Part shown: piece by piece, positions 24,866 through 37,394 of the stretch
How the letters are laid out: every line of letters begins with the position of its first letter
Position numbering within the stretch: the stretch's first letter is position 1
Translations under genes and position numbers: made by a program
Assembly: GCF_030445035.2 (NCBI RefSeq)
Contig: NC_080683.1
Coordinates: 120,451,225-120,515,224 of the forward strand
Direction of reading: 5' to 3'
DNA: 64,000 bases
Source: Dasypus novemcinctus
Taxonomy: Eukaryota > Chordata > Mammalia > Cingulata > Dasypodidae
The notes under the pieces: generated by a model
What the model saw: only the letters and a program-made list of their open reading frames with translations
Databases searched by the model: none
Told to the model about the DNA's origin: nothing

Positions 24866-26450
24866 GATACTGGCAGGGGTTATCTCCAGAAAACAGGATG
24901 CAAGATGGAGATTTGGACCAGAGTCACCTGCTACCATGCAAGCAAGCAGGACCCATTCATGGTGGTAGAGAGAGCACAGATACCCTTGGTGATGATAAAA
25001 TGGTTAAAACTTCTATGGTGCTTTGGAATGGTATAATAGTGGAAGGGAATAACAGGTGAGATGAATCAGGTATTTTCAAAGGAGGCAGAAAATAGAAATT
25101 ATAAGAACAGTGGTGCAAATTGTCAATCACCAAATTCATTGGAAGATCCAGAAAAAGATAACAAAAGATGATCAATAGCCTGTTCAAGATAAATGACACC
25201 CTGAAACATGGCAAGGAGACATATGGTTTGCTATGTACCAAATTCTTCAGTTCCCATATTCCTCTGAACCTTATGAGCTTGCACAAGTATACCTCCCATC
25301 TTATTCAGAAGGAATACACTCCCCTTATTTGGAGACAAGGCCCAGGTCTCTCCTCCTCACTTCTTCATAGGAATCTCTCCAGATCTGTAACCACCAAGCC
25401 TCTGGGCCATGAGACTTATGACTAGCATTGAGTTGCAGCAAAACTCACCCAGAGTTGCACTGGTCCTGAGAAAAGAGGAATGAACACATTCTACAAAGTA
25501 ATTCCCTGCCACAATATGTGGAACTGAATTCAAAAAGGGCTTGATAAAAGGTGCCCCAAGATAAATTTGAATGATGGCATGTTTGCTGATTTGGGCACAT
25601 TCTTTCTGAGTTCCAGGGTTTAACAGCCTGGAAAGAAGCCCAGGATATGGTGTGAACTTGTTACTAATATAGTTCCTAGACACATGGCAAAAATGATAAC
25701 TCTTGCTAAATGAGGTCCTAATGCTAGAAATACCATGCTAGATGGCAGCCATGCAGGATAAGGCATTATGTAGGGCCTGATAACCTGGCACATGTCGCAA
25801 GGGAGGTTTAAAGGATACAGCATATTCCAAGGTCAGAGGGAAATCCATCACATGTTCCATGGGAGGTGTAAGGATTCATCACCTATCAAGGTCAGAGAGA
25901 ATGCACTGGTGAGAGAGGCACCATTGTCCTAGGAATTTCAGCAGTGGATCTCTTTTATAGACAGGGATTATGGAACAGCAGACTGTTACTAATTTAAGTC
26001 ACTGATTGCTATGGGGATTATCAGTTCACAGGATAAGAGGCAAGGTGGTAGCTCTTAACTGTCAAAAGCTAGATGAAGGCAAAGTTGCAGTGGCTACCTA
26101 GAGTGCAGACACACAGAGAATTATGGTGCTGGTTGATGAAATCCAGTGTCCCTATAGGCCAATTTTGTCAGCAGCCAACAAGGGTGATTCTCAACATACC
26201 AATAGACTAACTTATGCTTAATGACTAGGTCACTGCTGGTTGCCTTAGTTGAAAGTCAGGATTCCCTTGTCCTGTTTCCAGGACTTTGACAATTTTTAGA
26301 CCTGCAACCCTTTGATTGCAAGAGAATCCAGATCCTCAGAAGGAAGGACCCTATAAGACCCTGGCCTATGTACATGGTAATAATTTTTCCAGTCCTTTCC
26401 ACAGATAGATCGGTGGCCACTTATTCAGGTAACTGTACAGTGAATACAGT
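24866..26450 (+). mobile_element. ERVL-like internal sequence (gag side), decayed
   Basis: Follows the LTR directly and in the same orientation. A segment near 26270-26310 ('cctgtttccaggactttgac') is similar to the segment just before the protease-like region in the ERVL remains at 46260 ('tgatttcaggacttgtc'). This supports a common ERVL origin. All frames are closed by stops. The identification is weaker than for the 46-50 kb element because no conserved enzyme motif is visible. Confidence 0.45.
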
Positions 26451-26942
26451 AAGGTAAATACCTAAACATTTCATTCAAAGGTCTAGCTATTTTGATCCAA
26501 TGTGGGACCATTCTGAACGACTCTTTTAACTCCGGTGCTTCTCATGAATTTGGGTTGTATGGCGGCTCAGCCTTATCCCCCTGCCTGACCATCTTTCCTC
26601 CCTTCCTTTCCATGGTTTAGAGTCCGTAGCTACTCTAAATAATCACCCAGAGCATTACATTTTTGTCGTGTTCTGGTTCCTGAAGGCCCCAACCTATGAC
26701 TGACACTCAAGGATTTCTCTCTCCCATTTATTTCAAGAGGATGAATAAAAGCACTGAGAAGACTAGAGGAGATGAGTATTGCTGTTCTTTCACTGAACAG
26801 GTATTTTTAGATGCTGAAAACACGCCAGTACCTGTCAGACAGGACAGGTGAATCCATTGACAAGGTCTTAGCTTTTGCTTAGAGGCTAATGGAATAGAGA
26901 GAAAAAAAAAATGTGGACTCTGTCTTTATTTCTATAAAAATG
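26451..26942. other. Unassigned sequence
   Basis: No gene recognised. It may be further decayed ERV sequence, but I see nothing diagnostic. Confidence 0.45.
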
Positions 26943-27038
26943 GGGGGAGTGGATGCAGCTCAGTGGTTGAGCACCTGCTCCCCATGTATGAGGTCCTGGA
27001 TTCAATCCACAGTACCTCCTTAAAAAAAAGGGGGAAAA
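26943..27038 (+). repeat. Short tRNA-derived SINE
   Basis: GGGGGAGTGGATGCAGCTCA starts a tRNA-like head with A box ('agctcagtggttgagcacc') and B box ('ggattcaatccacag') arrangement. It ends in 'tacctccttaaaaaaaa'. This short type lacks the long 3' body of the copies at 61.4 and 62.8 kb. The monomers in the dimers at 22.1 and 44.6 kb belong to the same short type. Confidence 0.85.
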
Positions 27039-28894
27039 GAGGGAGAAGTCACTCCTTTATATATTTCATGATAAAATACACACATTGTTCATGATGATGT
27101 TAGTATTTACAAAAGTTCTAAGAAGAAATTTAGGGTTGAGTCTCCAGGCAAGGAACACTTATTAGCTTTGTTTTTAGAAGTTATGGGAAAAAAACTGAAT
27201 AATTTATATGAAGAGCTGAATAATTATGTCTTAGTAGTATATCATCTCATAGTATTATGAGATAAAATTATTGGAAGATATTAAAACTTATTTTTAAAGG
27301 AATGTCTGTTTAAAAGATCAAATTATAAATATTTAATTGCTTTGCTGAAAGAGCTAGACAAATGTATATTCTCTTAAATTAGAAAAATTTTCAATATATG
27401 CATGATGGAATCTCACTTGGAAAACAAAGTCAAAAAGTTTGTTCAAAACTTACAAATTGAAAATATATGACAAGACCACAAACAATGAGTAATAATAAAG
27501 GATAGTTAGAGAGTATTTCACTAGTGCCAGTAGTTCATGAAATAATGTTATAGAATTTAAAATTCTAATGGCATTAACCTCCTCATTACTATTTGGGATA
27601 TGTGCAATATATATCAGAAAATTGTATAAAATTCAAGTAGAAATTAAATCAAAATTATAGAGAAAACTTCTATGAAATCCTTAAAAGGAACAAGATTTTT
27701 ACTATTGTGTAGCTTTCAAATGTCTCTGTTCTTTTCTCGTTCCTCAAATAAGAACAACATTGTCAAATATAAAGACATAGTTCCCAAAATAAGAAAGCAG
27801 ATCCGTGTTCCATCTATCATCTCACACGCAAAATCACACTGCAAAGCTTACAGAAGCATAAATGAGTTCTATTAGGTGGTAACAATCCCATCTGTACTTT
27901 TAGGGTTTCCTAGAATAGCTTCTGATATTTGGCAGTAAAGACCATCAATATATACAAACTTGTTATGTCAAATATGTATTAAATATTGCGAAATATTTTA
28001 TAATCATTTACCAGAGTTAGAAGCCATCTCCCCTCTTAACTCCACTGCCCACTGTAACAGTTTATACCATTCATTTCACATTTGCCATCCCAACACTTGT
28101 GCTTTGTTTTGAACATGAAGATATTTTATATCCTAAACTAACTTGAGGCAAGAGAATATCCTGTACCAGTCAACACTTCTCTAACCTCAAAGCTCTATGT
28201 CCATCATTTACACATAATTGTTGTATGAATTCATCCTTCTTATTTGGTTTACTTGAGGAAACCCAGCCTATACGGGATTTTGCTCTCTTTTAGTTCACAA
28301 ACCAGGGGAAAGACAGGGTATATTGCAAAACTGACTATCAAGAAACTGTTCCTAACAATAGATGACAAGTGAAGGACTAACAGAAAACAAACCCAAAAAC
28401 CAAACCAACAAACTAGAAAAAATTATAATTATTGAGTATCAAAGTGTACTATGATTCAAAATGATTGCCCAATAATTATTTTTTCTTTAAGTACTCTGTG
28501 CTGCTGTTAAATAGTTAATTAATTAAAAATAATCAACTACTCAATCAATGGCGAATCAGGAAACAAATATATATTTATGAAATGCTTCATGTTGACTTTG
28601 TATGTCTGTATATATTTAGACATTTCTTTGGATCTGGCCTATTCACACGATTCATTTCTGTGTTTGGAGTTAGTATGGATAGCGTCAGACTTTGAAATCG
28701 AGACTGGTATTGAATTCTTTCTTCTCCTATTGAAAGAAGAGTAAAAATTATGCTCAGTAGGAATAAATAATTGGAAGAGGGTAGACAGAAATAAGTGTAG
28801 GAGACCATAGCATCAAAGACATTCAAGGTTACTATGTTCTTCATCAAATGAAATAGCCCATGTTAATTGAGTATTAATTTGTAGCAGGCTATTA
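27039..28894. other. Unassigned AT-rich sequence
   Basis: No gene, RNA gene or clear repeat recognised. Confidence 0.5.
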
Positions 28895-29080
28895 TAATCC
28901 GATTACCTGTATCACATCACGTAATATTCTTAACCATACTATATGCTAGGCATTTTTATTACACTTTTTTTTTTGATGTGGTGAGATTCTTGCAGAAATG
29001 TTAAGTGCCTGGCTAAGGTGAACCAGGTAGTAAGTAGACGCCGAGCCAGAACACAAATCCATGCTATAGATCATTGCGAA
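28895..29080 (-). repeat. MIR SINE
   Basis: The right half ('tgttaagtgcctggctaaggtgaaccaggtagtaagtagacgccgagccagaac') is a clear, diverged match to the reverse complement of the MIR core. The left part gives the 'catactatatgctaggca' end. Interrupted by a T-run near 28966. Confidence 0.65.
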
Positions 29081-29097
29081 CTGGCTCAAATTGTTTG

Positions 29098-29127
29098 GAA
29101 TAATAATAGTAATAATAATAATAATCA
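29098..29127. repeat. (AAT)n microsatellite
   Basis: AATAATAATAGTAATAATAA run with one interruption. Confidence 0.9.
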
Positions 29128-31112
29128 ACCCAATTAAATGAGCTCATATTTATCATGCTGAAAGTGTGCTTAATACTAGGCACTAGAAGATGTTTTCCAG
29201 GGTTGTGAGATCAAGAGACTGCCAAGGACCCCTTGGGTCCCTCCTCCAGTTCTGCGATGCTCTTCTCTGAAGTGACCTTCAAGAAGAAGCACAGAGACCT
29301 GCACAAGGGGTGTCTCCTGCTCCCAGTGCTCAAGGAAGAAAACACTATCTCTGAAAATAGTTTTATAAATCTCAACTCATGAATCCTAAAATTAATACCG
29401 TCACTGATAAGAACATTTTAAAAAACTCTGCCTCCAGGAGGAGACAATAGACACAGTTACAGGTCTTGTGTCCATTCGTGTAAGGTACTCATGAAGCACA
29501 ACTGTTACCCAGGCTCAAATATAGTAAAAGCAAAACGTTTTATCCCACAGAAGGGCCTTGCATGGAGAAAAAAAGCAAGACTATATTGATTTGCCTTGAG
29601 CATGCTATTTAAATTCCTACAACTGCAGCGTTTTAGGTATTAAAGTACTGAGACACTAGAGTGTAAAAGAACCCCTTATAAGAGGCTGTAGAACTCTCAA
29701 AAGGAAAAGGAAGTGGGGAAAAGAAGATGGAAAGATTTTGTATGACCTGAAAAGAAAATTCACTGTAGTAATGATGATGAAGCTTTTCCCATTCTTCAAT
29801 GTCCCTGGCAAATATTAACCTCCTGACATCACAAGAGGATAAAGGGCAGATGTTTGCATTCAACCATGAAGGCATGGCAGACAAAGAACCTACTCACGCA
29901 TACTTCTCTTTATTTGCTTTTGAAATTCTAGCTAAAGTAAAAACTTTTTGCCTGTTATTTTTATAGGCAGCGATGTCTAACAATATTTACCTGAAGATTA
30001 AAATTGACAATTTTAATAAGTTCTGATGGGGCATGGACTCATTTTCATTATTATAAAACTTTATAAATGAAGTTATATGATTAATACTCACTTCTTTTTT
30101 GCTGATCCTTGAAGTTATAAAAGGAGATAGGCTTCTTTTTGAGCTTACTTGGACATTATCAATATATAGATGTATTACTCTAGAGCTATAATTAGTCAAT
30201 GATGTAAATTCAACTGCATATGATGTTGTCCACCATGGATTTACATTACAAAACGCAATTAAAATGTAGCTTGGAGTCATTGCAATTAATGAATATTTAA
30301 ATTCATACACAGATAAAAAATAATGATAACTATTACTATTTGAAAATTTATTTCCAAAATATGTATGAAAAACATAGCCAATAACCATGGATTATAATAA
30401 ACTTGCTTGTGATGTAAAATGTTATAATAAAATTATGACTTTCTGAAAAACTTATGGCAATATTATGCTCACACTTTTTTAAAAAGTCAGAATTAATAAA
30501 ATAAAATATTTTTCTAAAATATGTAATTATTATCCTATTTGCATTTCAGTGTTATTTGGAAATCTGGAAGTATTATAAAATATACCAATTATAAGTTCTT
30601 GTAAGAGTTTTGTATAATGGCTAATATTTTAAATATATGGTGGCAATGTACTTCTTTAAACATTCTCTTATTTACACAGGTAATAAAGCAGCTTTCCTAA
30701 ACCAATAGATCATTTGTAAAAAAAAATGTTCAATTATACTTACAGTTTTCTCATTAAATATGTCCTAGACTTGAAATTATATAAAAATTGAATTTGGAAA
30801 TATTAATAAAATAAACAGTGTTAAAACTTTGTTACTTATAACTGTTTCTAAGTAATTGAAAAACAAATATATCCTATTATAATAGATGGATTTCTTATAG
30901 TTATGCATAATTTTATTTCAGGACATCATTTCTCTGTCCTTGTCTTTTATAATGGAAACATTGATTTCTTTCATGAAGGAATATGTACAAAATGGAATTA
31001 ATTTTGATATATTGCCATGATTATAATGGGGAACATTAGAAGGTGGTAAAAAGCAAACCCCAAAGCAAAGCCCTATGGGTAAAAGAGATGGGTGAACTTC
31101 TGGAGAGTCAAC
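29128..31112. other. Unassigned AT-rich sequence
   Basis: No gene recognised. A G+C-richer patch lies at about 29200-29340. The open frame of 133 codons at 29987-30388 on the minus strand has AT-driven composition and no recognisable domain. Confidence 0.5.
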
Positions 31113-31127
31113 AAGATGGGGCAAATA

Positions 31128-32328
31128 AGTCTCGAAGCTAAACTCAGCAGGTAAATGCAATGCCTTCCCCCCAGCGTGGGACATGACACCTGGGGATGAG
31201 TCTCCCTGGCACCGAGGGACCACTATCAACTACCAACTGATGATGCAACTGGAAAATGACCTCATACGGAAGGTTCAACGCGGATCAGCGGAATATCCCT
31301 GTCTACATAAAATAACATGACTTTAAAATGCTGTTTGACCTAATGTAAGGGGGAAATGGAAAGGAGAAATGAGTTTATATGGCTACGAGTCTCTAAAAAA
31401 GAGTCTGGAGGCTGTCAGAAGGATTGCCCTTATGCACAACTGAGCAGAGTCAGAGAGACAGATAAAGCAGATACAACCCCCAGATATCGGTTCCTTCGAG
31501 AGCTAAAGAGACCCATGGGAGTTATGGTCATGGCCGATGGGGTTAACTACCAGGTCAGATGGCCCCTCTTTGGAACTGGTGTTTATGTGTGACGAATCTG
31601 GACTCATATGGGATCTCTCTTCATAAGACTTTCATGCTAATGTGCTGGAGGTGCAGTTAGTGTCGGGGTTTAAGATATATTTAGGGGATTTGAATCTCTG
31701 GACTGAGAATGTGATAGCCAGGTCCTGAGCCTCAACAGACTCCAGCACCTACAATCTGACTTATTGGGCTCACCACACTCAGCTAAGATGGAGCTGAAGA
31801 AGGACAACCACCACACCATGGAGCCTAGAGTGATTACAACTGAAAGTGGGAGGATTGTATCCAGCATCCAGGTGGAATCTGAGCCTCCTCTTGACATAGA
31901 GGTGCAATGGACACAACCAATCCAATGTCCACATAGAAAAGGTGGCATTGGATTGAGAAAAGTGGACATGATGGCTGATGGGTATGGGGAAAGGCAGGAA
32001 GAGATGAGAGGTGGAGGCGTCTTTGGGACATGGAGCTGCCCTGGATGGTGCTTCAGGGGCAATCACCGGACATTGTAAATCCTCACAGGGCCCACTGGAT
32101 GGAATGGGGGAGAGTGTGGGCCATGGTGTGAACCGTTGGCCATGGGGTGCGGGGGTGCCCAGAGATATACTTGCCAAATGCAATGGCTGTGTCATGATGA
32201 TGGGAGGGAGTGTTGCTGAGGGGGGGGAGAGGTGGGGTGGGGGAGGTAGGGTTCAATGGGACCTCATATATATATATTTTTAATGTAATATTATTACAAA
32301 GTAAATAAAATAAAATTAAAAAAAAAAA
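31128..32328 (+). mobile_element. 1.2-kb LINE-mobilised retroposon with 15-bp TSD
   Basis: An identical 15-bp repeat AAGATGGGGCAAATA flanks it (31113-31127 and 32329-32343). The 3' end is a G-rich tract (about 32220-32250), then 'gggacctcatatatatatat', 'taatgtaatatt' and an A-rich tail. This is the structure of an L1-type target-primed insertion. The body is G+C-richer than its surroundings and has overlapping open frames on both strands (the longest plus-strand frame is 104 codons at 31764-32078), none with a domain I recognise and no reverse transcriptase signature. It could be an unusually long lineage-specific L1 3' end, or a non-autonomous element moved by L1. The copy at 10829-10980 shares its 3' terminus. 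Confidence 0.8.
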
Positions 32329-32343
32329 AAGATGGGGCAAATA

Positions 32344-33324
32344 TATGATTCTAAAGAGAAAGCAGAAGCCGGTGAAAGCTATTTCAGCCTTGCTCATACC
32401 AGGAAGAGAAGAAGTCTTAAATTTATTATTTCTCATTTCTTTAGTCCCTAAATCTCTATTAAGGGAATCAAACATGAAGCTCCAAAACAATTTGAAAAAC
32501 TCAGGGCATTATATTTCATATTCAGTGATGTGTGCAATAAATATTGGAAAAATGATAAAGGCAAAACAATGAGCAAACAAACAAAATCCAATATCAAACA
32601 AACAAACAAGGTGACAGACATCCAAACAGATGCAAAACTGAGTCATCATAGCATTTAAAGAATGTTTTCTTTTCTTCTTGGGAGGAGAGGAGCTTGTTCT
32701 CGAGAGAAAATAGATTTCTCCATAAATATACACTAATGACCTTTCTGAAAAAATAAATGAGTTTCAGTTATAAAAGATGTATTAGTATTGCCAGGAAAGA
32801 AAAGTTTATTATCATTTAAAAACTATGCTCAGCACATGGAATATTACCTCGGAGAGACCTCTGTTATGATTTTCCACTGTATTAATATACTGAAATCTTG
32901 AAACCACATCGAGATTTACCACACTATGTTATTGTTTTTGCAAAGATCTATTGCCGAGGCATGACTTGTGTTTGATTTTTGCCATTGTAACTTCTCACTG
33001 TCCAGTTCTATTCTGTATTGAGGTGAGTAGCTTTGAGTGTAGACTTCCAAATACAGCTGGAGAATCAGCAGCAGCCAGGGTAGACTTCTTTGGGACTATT
33101 TGCTAAATTGTGTTCAGCCAAAATCTGGACAGTTGAAAATATATATCCTGCCACATTGCACTGCTCAGCTAATCTCTCTTCTCTGGCTGCTACTGCCTGT
33201 AGCTTCCAGAGCCAAGGAAGCTCAAAGCAGCTCACATTCCAAGAGTGGGAAGGGCACTGCAGTACAAGCTAATGTACTTTGAATGGAACCTCCAGGGCCC
33301 AGGAGAAAGATGCATTCAGCCCCA
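32344..33324. other. Unassigned sequence
   Basis: No gene recognised. The part from 33030 to 33300 is less AT-rich and carries overlapping open frames of about 60 codons, without recognisable content. Confidence 0.5.
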
Positions 33325-33430
33325 CTGTAGACAAGATATCAAATACCATTCCCAAGTTGACACAGCTAGTGAGTGGCTGAGCTGGGATTTGAAGTTAAAT
33401 CTGCGGACACCAGAGCACAGGACTGCATTT
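33325..33430 (-). repeat. MIR SINE relic
   Basis: The 'ttgacacagctagtgagtggctgagctgggatttgaa' segment is the reverse complement of the MIR core with few changes. Confidence 0.75.
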
Positions 33431-33469
33431 CTCCGTGCACATCGATTTTCATGGGTGCTATTATTTCAA

Positions 33470-33690
33470 TTTCAGGATGACCATCCAGGTCAAGGCGCAG
33501 CAAGCTGTTTCATGGAGGACTGGAGAGTTAATATTTTAGACTTTGTGGGCCACAAACGACTCGGTCACATAATTTTATTTCCACGTGTCATACAGATATG
33601 CTTATAAAATGCGAAAACCATGCTTAGTTCTAGGGCCATATAAAAACAGAGTGTGGGGAAGATTTGGCCTGTAAATCCTTGATCTTACAT
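33470..33690. mobile_element. hAT-type DNA transposon relic
   Basis: The order 'agttaatattttagactttgtgggcc' ... 'tgtggggaagatttggcctgtaaatcctt' is that of non-autonomous hAT elements of the Tip100-like group found across placental mammals. A second copy in the same direction lies at 42675-42905. The terminal inverted repeats are eroded. Confidence 0.65.
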
Positions 33691-35829
33691 ACATAACAGC
33701 TTTCCCAGACCTGGAAGGCTACCTAGTACATGCTCAAACACAATAATGAAAAATAGAACGATTCCAGAAACAGTGTTTCCCATTCCCTAGAGCCTAGCCT
33801 TAAAAGCAGAGATGGTCATTTATACCAAGCGATCTGCAAAATTCCTTTAAAGCAATTCCATTTCTGTCAGGCACTCTTTCTTCTCCATCCTGTTCACCAT
33901 GTAAACTTGTGTTCTTACCCAATGAATCCTTTGAGATGCAATAAGCATTTATTGGATCAGGCATATTACTATTTTAAGGGAATAGTAGGAATCGACTGCA
34001 TTAGACTCTACTGCCGCGTGCCCAGAGGCACAGTCCTAGCCCTGAAGGAAAATCCCAACAATGAAAAGGGAGTGCACGGTTTCATTTTCCTGCAATTGCA
34101 TTTTGTTACTGGAATCTGTGTATTTATATGAAGATTTTACTCTAGTCTCAAAAGTTTATCGCAGTTTGTCCTATACAGTTCAGTTTTATTCTATCTAACC
34201 TCATCAATTCATACTAGAATATAAAGCTTTAGATATTAATTTATTACTTAGCTATTTTGCTACTGTTTTACATTCTTTGTCAGAAAATTTATCGCATATA
34301 TGTAGATAGATAATTTATATTGGATTAAGAGTTGTAGCATAATTACTCTTCCATTTTTTCTTTCATTTATCCTCTTTTCCTTTCTATACTTAAAATATAT
34401 TTATTCCTTTGTTTCTGATTTTAGCAGGATTTGGCTATTATAGAAAATATTGAAAATAAGAAAAGTAAGAAGAAAATAATGAATATCACATATAGTATTA
34501 TACATGGATAATGACTAGGAAATACATGAAGTAAATTTGAGTCTTTTTTCTATAACTCTATGTGTAGTGTTTTGTCACTATACACATTCACACATACATG
34601 TAGGAATGATTAAATTTTAATGGACTTATACATGTGTTATGTATAGGTTTTGGAGGTTTGGGGGATTATACAGCATGTAGAAATTTTATCTCTTTTCAGT
34701 GAAAACTTTGCAATAAAAATTTCTTTTTTTATTGATATTAGTTGAAAACCTCATTATTACTGGCTTTATAATACTCGTCTTGAAGCTATGTGGCATTCCA
34801 CATCCACACTTAAGTCAATTCCCTATTTAGATACACTTAATTGATCCCCCAATTTTATTAAAAATCTTTCTGAAATAAATATTTCTTACATAATTTTAAT
34901 GTTTTATTTCTTTAGATTGAAGTTTTGAAAGAGAAAATTGCTTGATGAAACAACATGCACAATTTAGCCTTCTTAATATAACATTCAAAGTGCTTTCAAG
35001 AAATGGTACACTGTTTACTCTAGAATGACTAAAAATCTCAAGCCGTCTCTCCATAAGGATTGAGAGAAGTTTTTGTTCCATTTATCTTTCTTTTGCAATT
35101 TCAAACAAGAAGACCACTTTTTTGTTTTAGGTTTCTACCATGTTTTTTCAACTTTTTCAGTCCTTTAAGTGACTATTAGATTTCATTTCTTTAATTTAAT
35201 ATAATTGATGGATTGATTCATTGGTTGGTTGATTGATTGAGAGGTTCATAGTTTCAACAGACAGCTTTAGCATACTCACATTTGCTATCATAAATTATTT
35301 GTTTTCTGTTTATCTGTTTTCCATTTTATCTGTTTTGCTGTAACTTACATCTTTTTAGCACATTCCAGATTAGTCCACTTCTTTTTTTTATTTATATATT
35401 CTTTAAAAACAGCTTTGCAATCTTTTCATTCTAGTGGTTTGGAAAACATATTTTGTATTTAAATGTAAAGGATGGAGATATATATATATTCACACACACA
35501 TATATACACACATACAAATATTAGGAACAATAATTTCATTTATTAAATGACACCCACCTTATTTGAAATAAAAATTGCACCAACTTATATATGCTTGTAT
35601 ATCTTATTAGCAGCATAATGCCAGGCTTTCGTTGATATATTTTGGTATTTATCAGCAATAATTTATTAGTAGTGTATTAGCAATAGAGCATAATTTTGCT
35701 GTACAAAATGGATCACTTTTTCCAGAATTATTTTTAAATGTACTATATTTTGTATTTTGATAGTGAATAATCTTAATTTTTATTTAATAATTTATTTCTC
35801 ATCACACTTATTTTATACTAATAATAACT
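33691..35829. other. Unassigned AT-rich sequence
   Basis: Very AT-rich and probably containing decayed LINE sequence, but nothing I can name. A mixed TA/CA tract lies at 35477-35520. Confidence 0.5.
35477..35520. repeat. (TA)n/(CA)n microsatellite
   Basis: Alternating TA and CA runs: 'gatatatatatattcacacacacatatatacacacatac'. Confidence 0.85.
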
Positions 35830-37160
35830 CATTTTATTTTTTGAAAAATTTCAATCTATAGGAAAGTTGTAAGAATATTACCACTATTACTGGATTTCAG
35901 AAATTTACTAATTGTTACAACTTGTCACATTTGTCCTCTCTCTGTGTATGTATGTTTCCTAAATTATTTGAGAACAAGACATTGTGAAACCTCTCTTCCA
36001 AACGCTTTGACATATATATATTCCAAGAAACATGATGAGTCATAACCAAAATCACGTTATCATATTTTGTAAATTCAACCTTGTCAAATACTATTATATA
36101 ATAATCCACATGTGACTTCCCCCAATTGTCCCACTACTGTCCTTTATATCTACTTGGTGTTGTTTATTGTTGTTCAATCCAGGAACTAATCAAAATACTG
36201 CACGATGTTCCATGACCAGATGCGTTTATCAACTTTTATTTTCTTATTTTTAATTATTTATTTTTGTCTTTCATGACATTGATGTTTTTAAGTAGCCAAG
36301 CCAAATGCTTTGTAGAATACTCCTTGACTTGCATGTGTCTGATGGTACCATCATGATTACATTCAGATTAAAGAGTTGGGGAAGGAATATTTCATAAGTG
36401 ATGTTATGATTTTCTCATCATATCATTGATTACACTGATGTTAATTTATTCCATTATGTTAATGTCAAGTTTGACCACTTGATTAAAGTACTATCTCCAG
36501 ATTTACTCCTTGTATGAGTTCATTTCTGCACTTAAAAATCACTTGATATTAATATGTATCAATAAAATTGATTTTGTAACTAAATCCTAGTTGGAAACTT
36601 GAAACTTTGTAACTATCTCATTTTTCAATAAATTTTAACCCAGGATTTTCATATCCATTGATGTTTCTTGACTTATCAGTTATTCTCATTACATTTTAAA
36701 ATGGTGATTTTTTTAATTCATTTATTCTTCAGCATGGATCAGTTGAAATTTTTCTGTAAAGAATAGTTTTTACCATCTTGCATTTAGACTCATGGGTTTT
36801 TGCCAATGTTTTATAATCCATTTCTATAATATATTCATTGTATTACTCAAGTTATCCTTATACAGGCCAGTGCAAGGCCCTCCCTCTTGATTCTATGACC
36901 TTTTGATGAGATCACATCTGTGCCTGGGCACTTCTTTCCTTCCCGGAGTTAAAGATATTTCAGGTTTTCCTTGTATTTTCTCTGCCCTAGCCACGGAATG
37001 GGCCATTTCTCAAAGGAAACCTGGATCCTTTTATTGGTTAATGAGAACTTGTACTCTTTGTTTTTAATCCCTTTCTCTGGACAGAACTATGAATATACCA
37101 CTTTTATTTGTGAGTTAGTTTTGATACCTCTAACTCCCACCCAATAAGGTTTTTCTCTTC
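35830..37160 (-). repeat. Old L1M 3' region
   Basis: Begins 'ttttgaaaaatttcaatcta' and runs through 'ccaattgtcccactactgtcctttata', 'gtctttcatgacattgatg' and 'taatgtcaagtttgaccacttg', in the order found in the long 3' UTR of old L1M families in reverse orientation. The subfamily is not assigned. Confidence 0.6.
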
Positions 37161-37394
37161 AACAATTTCATATTTTTATTTTGTGAAAAAATGTGTTTGC
37201 CAAACATCTCAATATACTTAATCATTTACTTAGATTTCAATATACACAAAATAGATTCACACTTATTTATAACAATAATACCTCCACTAAAAAGTAAATT
37301 TACTACGTAAACCTGGGGGGTATCTTTGTACTTTCTGTCCTCATTAGAGTTCTCAACTGGCTATTTACAAAATGTTTAAACTGTCCTTAATAAT

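Noticed and set aside
31670..32490. Several overlapping open frames of 100-138 codons on both strands
   Set aside because: They fall in the 1.2-kb retroposon or run off its end, overlap each other in different frames and show no domain. They are more likely due to its base composition.
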